Source: Anniella stebbinsi (taxonomy: Eukaryota; Chordata; Lepidosauria; Squamata; Anniellidae). Taken from it: a stretch of DNA of 64,000 nucleotides. The stretch spans positions 171,318,382 through 171,382,381 of the forward strand of contig JARDYH010000003.1 of NCBI GenBank assembly GCA_029215795.1, written 5' to 3'. Position numbers and translations under genes: made by a program. The notes under the pieces were generated by a model. That model was not told where the DNA came from. It was given only the letters and a program-made list of their open reading frames with translations, and ran no database searches. Each line of letters begins with the position of its first letter. Position 1 is the stretch's first letter. Below are positions 46,131 through 54,048 of this stretch, in pieces.

Positions 46131-46261
46131 GGAAAATGGCAGTTTACTCATGTGATTTCTGTTAGCAGACCTCGGGCTATAGGTTACTGAACCTGAAGCT
46201 AAAGGGTTAATGTGTACCTGAACAAGGTGGGAGGGAATTACTGGGATGCTTGTTTTACCCT

Positions 46262-46326
46262 TTCCTGCCTCCTCCGCCTCCTCCTCCTCCTCCTCCTCCT
46301 CCTCCTCCTCCTCCTCCTCCTCCTCG
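46262..46326. repeat. (CCT)n microsatellite
   Basis: About 20 CTC/CCT units with one early interruption. It makes false poly-Leu and poly-Arg runs. Confidence 0.95.
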
Positions 46327-47189
46327 TTCCTTCTTTTTCTTGTTCACTGCCTGCATGGATTGCTGACCCTACCTCAGCCATAGGATGGAAAGTTATTTGT
46401 CCCTGTAGTAAAGTTTCTCTTAAACCACCACGAGTGTTTCTTTTGTTGACATGCATGACTACTCACAGGGAGCTGGTTCGGACAGCAATAATTTCAACTC
46501 ACATCCTCTCAATACCTTTTATGAGATATAGGCAACAATAATAAGGCTAAAATACCAACACGATTAAGGCAACAAGTTTCAGAGAGTACCGGAACCTTAC
46601 AAAGTTTACACGAATAAGCCAGAATAAGAACACTTAAGCAAGACTGCAAAGGCTTCTGGGAGAAAAATGAATTTAATAAGAGCAATGGAACTGAAATTAA
46701 GTCCATATTTTCTCTAGTATCCAAGACAGAGGAGAAAACTGCTCAGCTGAATACAAGCACTTCACCAGTTGCTCTGACAACTGGGAGAGCACAGTCTCTT
46801 TTGCTTATTCTTATTTAAGTTGCAAGCTACTCTGAGAACTAACTAACTAAATAAATAAACTCCAGTGACAGAGATGATATCTAGATGCCTGGGTGTCTCA
46901 TCTGGAAGCTTGGGCGTCTCATGAGGTGAGAGAAGGCATAGGGCAGCTATTTAAAAGCTTGTGTCATGCCTCCCCCCAGAGGAAACATCTCTGGAGGATG
47001 GTATAGAATCATAGAATAGTAGAATTGGAAGGGGTCCATAAGGCCATCAAGTATAAACCCCTGCTCAGTGCAGGAATCCACCTTAAAGCATCCCTGACAG
47101 ATGGTTGTCCAGCTGCCTCTTGAATGCCTCTGATGTGGGAGAGCCCATGATCTCCCTAAGTAATTGGTTCCATTGTCATATTGCTCTAA

Positions 47190-47497
47190 GACCTTTATCA
47201 CACATACCATTTCCCCCTCAGATTGTTTCTGCGGGTTCCCCCTCCATTTCCTATGCAAATCTAGCATTTTGAATCACACGTGGTCAGTTTTGCTCTGATA
47301 CCTCAGCTCAGCCTGTTGAATTTGCCTGAACTTGCCTGAAATGGACTTTGCCCGTTCAGGGTTAACTCGAAACAGAAACTAAAAATGGAGTACTCAAGGC
47401 GCGAGAACAGCACGAGGGGGACAACGTCATGCGAGTGCTGAAGTAGTGGATCAAAGGCGCTGTGAGTGTGCTTAAAACAGCACGTGTGATAACGGCC
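47190..47497. mobile_element. MITE with TAA duplication, inserted in CR1
   Basis: A 308-bp element. Left GACCTTTATCACACATACC and right GCACGTGTGATAACGGCC are imperfect inverted repeats, flanked by TAA (47187-47189, 47498-47500). CR1 reads TTGCTC-TAA-CAGTCAGAAAG across the site, so the empty site holds one TAA, as expected of PIF/Harbinger-type insertion. Confidence 0.85.
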
Positions 47498-47672
47498 TAA
47501 CAGTCAGAAAGTTTTTCCTGATGTCCAGCTGGAATCTGGCTTCCTGTAACTTCAGCCCATTATTCCTTGTCCTGCACTCTGGATTGATCGAGAAGGGATC
47601 CTGGCCTTCCCCCATGTGACAACCTTTCAAGTAATTGAAGAGTGTTATCATATCTTCCCTCAATCTTCTCTT

Positions 47673-47700
47673 CTCTCTTTTTTTAAATTATTTTTTTTAA
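47673..47700 (-). mobile_element. 28-bp tail-only insertion with 13-bp duplication
   Basis: A T-rich segment lies between two perfect copies of TCAATCTTCTCTT (47660-47672, 47701-47713). CR1 normally has this 13-mer once. The pattern is an extremely 5'-truncated retrotransposon reduced to its A-rich tail. Confidence 0.65.
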
Positions 47701-47800
47701 TCAATCTTCTCTTTTCCAGGCTAAACATGCCTAGTTCTTTCAGTCTCTCCTCATAGGGCTTTGTTTCCAGAACCCTGATCATCCTTGTTGCCCTCCTCTC

Positions 47801-48120
47801 TAGGGTGACCAGATAAAATCCAGGTCAGGGCTCATATAACTTTAACAGTTGTAGAGAAAAGGGAACTTCAGCCAGCATCATTTGTATGCAATTAGTTCCT
47901 GGTGAAATTCCCTCTTCATCACAACAGTTAAAGTTGTAGCCACTATACTAGAGTGACCATATACAAAAGAAGGCAGGGCCCCTGCAACTTTAACAGTTGT
48001 GATGAAGAGGGAATTTCACCAGGAACTAATTCCATACAAATGACACTGGCTGAAATTCCCTTTTCTCTACAACTGTTAAAGTTATATGAGCCCTGACCTG
48101 GATTTTATCTGGTCAGCCTA
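47801..48120. mobile_element. Palindromic 320-bp MITE, hAT-like, copy 3
   Basis: Begins TAGGGTGACCAGATAAAA, ends TTTTATCTGGTCAGCCTA. Almost the same body as 17641-17960 and exactly the same length. Inserted in CR1 between CCCTCCTCTC and CTGAACACGC; no 8-bp duplication is visible here. Confidence 0.9.
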
Positions 48121-48387
48121 CTGAACACGCTCCAGATTGTCTGCATCCTTCTTGAAGTGTGGTGCCCAGAACTGCACGCAATACTCAAGATGGGGCCTAA
48201 CCAGTGCTGAATAGAGGGGAACCAGTACCTCGTGCGATTTGGAAGCTATACTTCTATTAATGCACCCCAAACTAGCATTTGCTTTTTTTGCAGCCACATC
48301 ACACTGTTGGCTCATATTCAGCTTGTGATCTACAACAATTCCAAGATCCTTTTCGCTTGTCGTATTGCTAAGCCAAGTATCCCCCAT
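48121..48387 (-). pseudogene. CR1 ORF2, C-terminal part
   Basis: About 89 codons match the region after the CR1 RT domain: EKDLGIVVDHKLNMSQQCD, AAKKANASLGCINRSI, VLVPLYSALVRPHLEYCVQF. These are the thumb-like and C-terminal motifs of CR1 ORF2. The frame is cut at the right of the MITE (48120). It is out of frame with the upstream RT segment at 48434-48835, so at least one frameshift separates them. Confidence 0.85.
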
Positions 48388-48433
48388 CTTATAGCTGCAT
48401 TTGTTTTCTTTTTCCTAGGTGTAGAACTTGGCA

Positions 48434-48835
48434 TTAATCCCTATTAAATTTCATCCTGTTGTTTTCAGCCCAGCTTTCCAGCCTATCAAGATCACTTTGA
48501 AGTTTGTTTCTGTCTTCCAGGGTATTAGCTATCCCACCCAATTTTGTGTCATCTGCAAATTTGATAAGCATTCCCTGCACCTCCTCTTCCAAATCATTAA
48601 TAAAAATGTTGAAGAACACTTGGCCCAAGACTGAGCCCTGCGTTACGCCGCTCGTTACCTCCTCCCAGTGTGAAAAGGTACCATTGATAAGCACTCTTTG
48701 AGTCAGATTCTGTAGCCAACTATGGATCCACCTAATAGTTGTTCCATCTAGTCCACTTTTCACTAGTTTGTGAATCAGAATGTCATGGGGCACTTTGTCA
48801 AAAGCTTTGCTGAAGTCAAGATATACGATATCCAC
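48434..48835 (-). pseudogene. CR1 ORF2, RT palm segment
   Basis: 133 codons of reverse transcriptase palm: DIVYLDFSKAFDKVPHDIL near the N-terminus (catalytic motif A, first Asp), GVTQGSVLGQVFFNIFIND (motif B), KFADDTKLGG (motif C, FADD) and NRMKFNRD. The usual motif B proline in GVPQGS is Thr here. The start codon is fortuitous; the real frame continues from 48937-49238, where an L2 tail interrupts it. Non-functional. Confidence 0.9.
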
Positions 48836-48840
48836 AGCAT

Positions 48841-48936
48841 GTTTTTAATTTTTGTAAACCGCCCAGAGAGCTTCGACTATGGAATATAAATGGAAATAAA
48901 TGTATATAAATGGAAATAAATAAATAAATAAATAAA
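48841..48936 (+). mobile_element. L2 3' tail inserted in CR1
   Basis: About 96 bp: GTTTTTAATTTTTGTAAACC, CGCCCAGAGAGCTTCGACTA, then an (AAAT)n tail. Identical in type to the 3' end of the large L2 at 57700-57787. CR1 stops at CCACAGCAT and resumes with TTCCTACAGTC. A severely 5'-truncated L2 insertion. Confidence 0.85.
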
Positions 48937-49238
48937 TTCCTACAGTCTACAAGGGAGGTTACTCGATCAAAAAATGAGATCAGATTAGTCTGACAGGATT
49001 TCTCCTTGACAAATCCATGCTGGCTTCTAGTAATCACTGCATAGTTTTCAAGGTGTTTACAGATTGACTTCTTTATAATCTGCTCCAAATTTTTCCCAGG
49101 GATGGATGTCAAACTGACTGGTCTGTAGTTCCCACGTTCCTCCTTTTTGCCCTTTTTGAAGATAGGGACTACATTAGCTCTCCTCCAGTTGTCCGGCACT
49201 TCATCCATCTTCCATGATTTCGTAAAGAGAATAGACAC
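48937..49238 (-). pseudogene. CR1 ORF2, RT N-terminal segment
   Basis: About 100 codons ahead of the palm: VPDNWRRANVVPIFKKGKKE, NYRPVSLTSIPGKNLEQII, HGFVKEKSCQTNLISFFDRV. The open frame continues into the inserted L2 tail (below 48937) and ends there in non-CR1 residues. N-terminal fingers of the same RT as 48434-48835. Confidence 0.88.
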
Positions 49239-49280
49239 TGGTTCTGAGAGTTCTTCTGCCAGCTCCTTTATTACTCTAGG

Positions 49281-49589
49281 ATGCAGTTTGAGCCCCCTGA
49301 ACCAGAGGTTGCCCAGGAACAGGCCACTTTAGGCAACCCTGTGTCTGACCAAGAAGATCTTGGGCCTTTGGGGAGACTGCAACAGGTCTTCCCCCTCAAA
49401 TGTTTTGGGCTAGAGGGCTCTGCTTTTGATGCCAGATCAGTGCATAATAAGATCTCCCTCATCCACGACTTAATTGTGGATGAGGCAGCCGATCTGGCAT
49501 GTATAACCGAGACCTGGGTGGGAGAGCAGGGAGGAGTTAGTCTCTCCCAGTTATGCCCACCGGGGGTACTTGGTTCAGCATCAGGGTAG
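49281..49589 (+). pseudogene. L2 ORF2, N-terminal endonuclease fragment
   Basis: The frame contains DARSVHNKISLIHDLI (residues about 50-65) and DLACITETWVGEQGG (about 71-85), the N-terminal motifs of the L2 endonuclease with the ETW metal-binding glutamate. It then shifts by one base: the next residues of the domain (GRLEGRGGGVAVVYR) are in the frame opening at 49570. The first codons belong to or lie next to CR1, so the start is not real. Confidence 0.85.
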
Positions 49590-51252
49590 ACTTGAGGGCC
49601 GGGGAGGGGGGGTTGCTGTGGTCTATAGGAATTCCATCCCCCTCTGCAGGCTCCCTGTCCATGCGACTACTGGTCTGGAGTGTTTGCACCTTGTGTTGGG
49701 CCAACGGGACAGATTAGGGATTCTGTTGGTGTACCGCCCACCCCACTGCTCAACAGACTCCCTAGCTGAGCTGACAGAGGTGGTCTCTGGTGTACTGTTG
49801 AGGTCCCCCAGACTCTTGGTTCTGGGGGATGTCAACATTCATGCCGAGGGCACTTTATCTGGGGCAGCTCAGGATTTCATGGTCTCCATGACAACCATGG
49901 GACTGTCCCAACATACCATCGGCCCAACGCATGTAGCAGGGCACACTCTAGACCTGGTTTTTTCAACTGGACATGGAGATGGGGATCTGAAAGTGGGGGA
50001 CTTTACATCAACCCCTCTGTCATGGTCAGATCACCACCTGCTGAGGTTTAGCCTTACAGCAGCTTTTCCCCTCTGCAAGGGTGGGGGACCCATTAAGATG
50101 GTCCGCCCCCGGAGGCTAATGGATCCAGATGGTTTCCAGAGGGCTCTGGGGAGTTTTCCGGCTGATAGGGCTGGCTCTCCTGTCGAAACCCTGGTTGATC
50201 TGTGGAATGCAGAAATGACCCGGGCAATTGACACGATTGCTCCTGAGCGCCCTCTCCTGTGTAGAGCTCAAACGGCTCCGTGGTATACCCCAGAGCTGAG
50301 AGTGATGAAACAAAACAGGAGACGGCTTGAGGGCAGATGGAGACGAACTCCTGATGGATGCAATCAAACACTGGTAAGTGCTTATGGTAAGCTGTATTCA
50401 GGGGCAGTGAGGGCAGCAAAAAAACAATACTTTGCTGCCACTATTCAATCATCAATCTGCCGCCCAGCAGAGCTTTTCAGAGTTGTCCGGGGGCTTTTAC
50501 ATGCTGGCCCCAAGGACATGGTAGAACCATCTGAGGCCCGCTGTAATACATTTGCTGGGCACTTCCAGAATAAAATCTCTGGCATCCGTCAGGACTTAGA
50601 CTCCAGTGTTATAGCAGATGAATCTAGTGAAGTATCCAGAGCACAGGCTTGTCCTGTTTTCTTGGATGAGTTTCAGTTGGTGCAGCTCGAGGATGTTGAC
50701 AAGGTGCTTGGACAGGTTCGTGCAACCACTTCCATATTGGATCCTTGCCCCTCTTGGCTAATAAAAGCTAGCAGGGATGGAACAACTGGCTGGGCCAGGG
50801 AAGTGATTAATGCCTCTTTGCAAGAGGGAGTGGTCCCAGGCCTCCTGAAAGAGGCGGCAGTGAGACCACTCCTAAAGAAATCTTCCCTGGACCCTGAAAA
50901 TCTTAATAACTACAGGCCAGTAGCAAATGTTCCATTCCTGGGCAAGGTCCTGGAGCGGGTGGTTGCGAGCCAGCTCCAGGCACTCTTGGATCCATTTCAG
51001 TCGGGTTTCAGGCCTGGTTTTGGTACGGAAACAGCCTTGGTCGCCCTGTATGATGACCTATGTCGGGAAAAAGACAGGGGGAGTGTGACTTTGTTGATTC
51101 TCCTTGATCTCTCAGCGGCTTTCGATACCATCGACCATGGTATCCTTCTGGGACGACTGGCTGAGTTGGGAGTGGAAGGCACTGCATTGCAGTGCTTCCG
51201 CTCCTACTTGGTGGGTCGGCTCCAGAAGGTGGTGCTTGGGGAACATTGCTTG
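49570..51252 (+). pseudogene. L2 ORF2, endonuclease and RT first half
   Basis: 561 codons open to a stop just inside the inserted fold-back. Endonuclease motifs: GGGVAVVYR (12-20), LLVLGDVNIHAEG (82-94), HTLDLVF (125-131) and SWSDHHLLRFSL (151-162, the catalytic SDH). A linker follows. RT motifs: NNYRPVANVPFLGKVLERV (about 446-464), FQSGFRPGFGTETALVAL (476-493) and LLILLDLSAAFDTIDHGIL (about 508-526, motif A). The domain is cut after VVLGEH and continues at 56601. The first methionine is fortuitous. Codon reading is clean apart from the upstream frameshift, which suggests a fairly young copy. Confidence 0.92.
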
Positions 51253-51283
51253 TAGGGAAGTGCACTGACCCCCCGGATCGGAT

Positions 51284-51382
51284 CGGATAGCGGATCGGAA
51301 TCGGACCTGGGGGGTCGGATCGGATCGGATCGGAGGCTGGTCGGATCGGATCGGACCAGATGTCCGATCCGGATCGGACGCC
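51284..51382. repeat. Subterminal ATCGGA array, left end
   Basis: At least ten CGGAT units in short runs broken by CTGGGGGG, GGCTGG and CCAGATG, and closed by the perfect palindrome TCCGATCCGGATCGGA. Candidate transposase-binding subterminal repeats, by analogy with hAT elements. The matching array at the right end is 56458-56580. Confidence 0.85.
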
Positions 51383-51424
51383 ATTTTGAATGCTTTTTCT
51401 CATAGCCAAGTATTGTTTTACAAA

Positions 51425-52800
51425 AACACCTATAACTTTTTCATTTTTAAAGATAGAAGGATGAAACTTGGGCACATTGTAGACTGGTTAGGGATAGTTA
51501 TCTGTGAGAAATTTCAGAAAGATTGGTGCATGCGTTTTGTGGCAATTAATTTTTTAATAAATACCCATGAATGCTTATAACTTTGTCATTTTTAAAGTTA
51601 CAAACATGAAACTTTGCCACATTGTAGGAGGTACCTTGGGACCTATGTGTCTGAAATTTCAGAAACATAGGTGCTTGCCTTGTGTGGCAATTAATTTTAG
51701 AAAAATGGGTAGTAGTGGGGTAAATACAGTTACACCTCCCATTTTTTTATTTTTAAAGATACAAACAGGAAACCTGGGCACATTACAGGTACCACTTGCC
51801 TTGATATGTGAGTGAAATTTCAGAAACATTGGAGCTTGCCTTGTGTGGCAATTAAGTTTTGAAACAATGAGGAAAGAAACACCTATAACTTTGTCATTTT
51901 TAAAGTTACACACATGAAACTTTGCCACATTGTAGGTGGTACCTTGGGACCTATGTGTGTGAAATTTCAGAAACATAGGTGCTTGCCTTGTGTGGCAATT
52001 AATTTTAGAAAAATGGGTAGTAGTGGGGTAAATACAGTTACGCCTCCCATTTTTTTAGTTTTGAAGATACAAACAGGAAACTTGGGCACATTACAGGGAA
52101 CACTTCACTTGATATGTGTGTAAAATTTCAGAAACATTGGTGCTTGCCTGGTGTGGCAATTAATTTTTGAAACAATGAGGGATTCATTGGACAGCACTTG
52201 CCCATAGGGATTCATTGGAGAGTACTTGTCCATAGGGAATCATTGGAAAGCACTTTCCCATAGGGAATCATTGCATTGCACTTTCCCACTGAGAAATGCA
52301 GTTATGCCTCCCACATTTTTATTTTTGAAGATACAAACAGGAAACTTGGGCACATTGTAGACTGGTTAGGGATAGTTATCTGTGAGAAATTTCAGAAAGA
52401 TTGGTGCATGCATTTTGTGGCAATTAATTTTTTAATAAATACGCAGGAATGCCTATAACTTTGTCATTTTTAAAGTTACACACATGAAACTTTGCCACAT
52501 TGTAGGTGGAACCTTGGGACCTATGTGTGTGAAATTTCAGAAACGTAGGTGCTTGCCTTGTATGGCAATTAATTTTAGAAAAATGGGTAGTAGTGGGGTA
52601 AATACAGTTACGCCTCCCATTTTTTATTTTTTAAGATACAAACAGGAAACATGGGCACATTACAGGGAACACTTCACTTGATATGTGTGTAAAATTTCAG
52701 AAACATTGGAGCTTGCCTTGTGTGGCAATTAATTTTTGAAACAATGAGGAAAGAAACGCCTATAACCTTTTTATTTTAAAAGTTAGAAGTCTGAACATTG
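51425..52800 (+). repeat. 307-bp higher-order tandem repeat in left arm
   Basis: Two related half-units of about 150 bp alternate. Half-unit A starts TATAACTTTGTCATTTTTAA (51431, 51576, 51883, 52454, 52761). Half-unit B carries TACAAACAGGAAAC.TGGGCA (about 51760, 52068, 52332, 52639). Like half-units recur every 307-308 bp. Both share GAAATTTCAGAAA and GTGTGGCAATTAATTTT. Mirrored on the right arm at about 55040-56415. Confidence 0.88.
52170..52292 (+). repeat. Short tandem repeat CCCATAGGGA(A/T)TCATTG
   Basis: Four imperfect units of about 28 bp containing CATAGGGATTCATTGGA and variants, inserted between half-units of the 307-bp repeat. Mirrored at about 55556-55660. Confidence 0.85.
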
Positions 52801-52974
52801 CTCACTTTGTAGATGGGTTAGGGGTAGATATGTGTCAGAAATTTCAGAATGATAGGTCCAGGCATTTGATGGCTATGGAATTTTTAGATAAAATGTTTCA
52901 AAAAAATTTCCACAGAGGCCCGGTCTTCCCCTCTTCCCCCTCCCGCTTCCCGCGAAGAAAAGGAAACACTCTCT

Positions 52975-53250
52975 CGTCTCGATCCCTTTGATCCTGTTGC
53001 TAGTATCCATTACAGGGCTCGTGTCTGCTTTCACTTTTTACTCAAGCAGAACGGCTGAGCCTAGCTGAGTTTTGCAGCCATGCGTGCAAGGAAGGATCTC
53101 TCTCATCTCGATCCCTTTGATCCTGTTGCTAGTATCCATTACAGGGCTCGTGTCTGCTTTCACTTTTTACTCAAGCAGAACGGCTGAACCTAGCTCAGTT
53201 TTGCAGCCATGCGTGCAAGGAAGGATCACTCTCTCTCGATCTCTTTGATC
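52975..53250 (+). repeat. 129-bp direct repeat in left arm
   Basis: GATCCCTTTGATCCTGTTGC begins at 52981 and again at 53110, with a third partial start at 53238 (GATCTCTTTGATCC). Each full unit contains CATTACAGGGCTCGTGTCTG, ACTCAAGCAGAACGGCTGA and GCAGCCATGCGTGCAAGG. Mirrored on the right arm. Confidence 0.88.
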
Positions 53251-53620
53251 CTTTGTTCCTCCCCTTCTCCTCCCCCTCGCCGGCGTTGTGTGTGCGCCCC
53301 GCCGGTGCCCTCGCGTGCGGGCCGGTTCCTGGGCAGCAGAGGCTCTGCCTGGCTGCTGTGAGGCTCCTGAAGGGCTTGCCTAATGCGGGCTGTTGTGCTC
53401 CGCTGGGCCGCGGGGGTAGGTTGATGATGAAGAGGATGATGGGGAGGGCGTTCAATGGCCCCTCCGCTCACCAACTGACAGCGCGTGCTCCGCTCCAGAC
53501 ACCCAGCCTCAGCAGCCAGGAGGATACGCTGCCAAGCCCGCCGCCGCCGCCCGCGCGCGCACACACACCACCCGTCCATTATCATTTGGGCAGCCCTAAT
53601 TAAGGAGCGCTCAAAAAATG
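53251..53620. other. GC-rich block in left arm, possibly captured host DNA
   Basis: CpG-rich sequence unlike the AT-rich remainder of the element, with GCCGCCGCCGCCCGCGCGCG near 53540 and GTTGATGATGAAGAGGATGA near 53420. Frames are open on both strands (116 and 132 codons), as GC-rich sequence often is. It looks like a CpG-island or 5' UTR segment; no gene was identified. The mirrored copy is 54240-54600, shorter by about 21 bp. Confidence 0.55.
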
Positions 53621-53808
53621 GCAAAACCCCCTCTCCTTTTTTCTTAATTCCTTGCAGCTCCCACGATTTAACCCTTTCCTATCAGCTACAATTAATTAAT
53701 AGTAGGATGACCAGTACCAGGAGACTGGTGTGTACAAATGTTTTTTTTTTTTAGGCTTGAGATCATAAAGAGGCAAATATTCTACCTACCGTATTGGAAG
53801 CAGTATGT

Positions 53809-54048
53809 ATTATTACTTTTTTAAAAAATGTAATTAGTAGGATGACCATATGAAAAGGAATACAGGGCTTTAACAGTGGAATAGAAAAGGGAATTTCAGC
53901 AGGTGTCATTTGTATTCATGCGGCACCTGGTGAAATTCCCTCTTCATCACAAAAGTTAAAATTGCAGGAGCTCTGCTCTCTTTTGTATCTGGTCACTCTA
54001 GTATAGCTCCTGCAGCTTTAACTGTCATATGGTCACCCTTGTTTCCCA
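53809..54048. other. Fold-back spacer with truncated 320-bp-type MITE
   Basis: The 240-bp centre is not part of the arms. It contains TAGGATGACCATATGAAAAGG (from 53838), GGGAATTTCAGC, GGTGAAATTCCCTCTTC, TTTTGTATCTGGTCACTCTA and CATATGGTCACCCTT (to 54040). These are the left part, middle and right end of the palindromic MITE family (CATATG subfamily, as 22582-22901), with an internal loss of about 115 bp. Confidence 0.88.

Larger units (their letters stand above)
47002..49283 (-). mobile_element. CR1 LINE, minus strand, with four later insertions
   Basis: The 3' end at 47002-47017 shows the tandem 8-mer (CATAGAAT on the plus strand, ATTCTATG on the element strand) typical of CR1. The body covers most of the RT domain, the ORF2 C-terminus and the 3' UTR. 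Later insertions interrupt it at 47190-47497 (TAA MITE), 47673-47700 (poly(A)-like tail), 47801-48120 (320-bp MITE) and 48841-48936 (L2 tail). It ends near 49283, where plus-strand L2 begins. CR1 does not resume after the L2, so it is 5' truncated or lost sequence there. Confidence 0.9.
51253..53808 (+). repeat. Fold-back, left arm
   Basis: Pairs base for base with 54049-56592 with coordinate sums from about 107838 (outer) to 107857 (inner), so the accumulated length difference over the shared part is about 20 bp. The break is after GGAAGCAGTATGT, where the two arms lose similarity. Confidence 0.92.

Noticed and set aside
46212..46541. Leucine-rich frame resembling a signal peptide or membrane segment
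   Set aside because: The poly-Leu is the translation of the (CCT)n microsatellite.
51567..52681. Repeated open frames in both fold-back arms (motifs such as MKLCHIVGG and KFQKHRCLPCVAINF) looking like a tandem-repeat protein family
   Set aside because: Each frame is one translation of the 307-bp DNA repeat, interrupted by stops, without a plausible start or a long continuous frame, and present on whichever strand the arm points. Similarity follows the DNA, not codon positions, as far as I can judge by eye.
51425..52800. CRISPR-like array
   Set aside because: Repeats are about 150/307 bp, contiguous and diverged, in a vertebrate genome with no cas genes.
53226..53624. 116- and 132-codon frames in the GC-rich block as a gene
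   Set aside because: Frames are open on both strands at once, arginine/proline-rich, and the right-arm copy differs by an in-frame 21-bp loss only by chance. This is typical of CpG-rich noncoding sequence.
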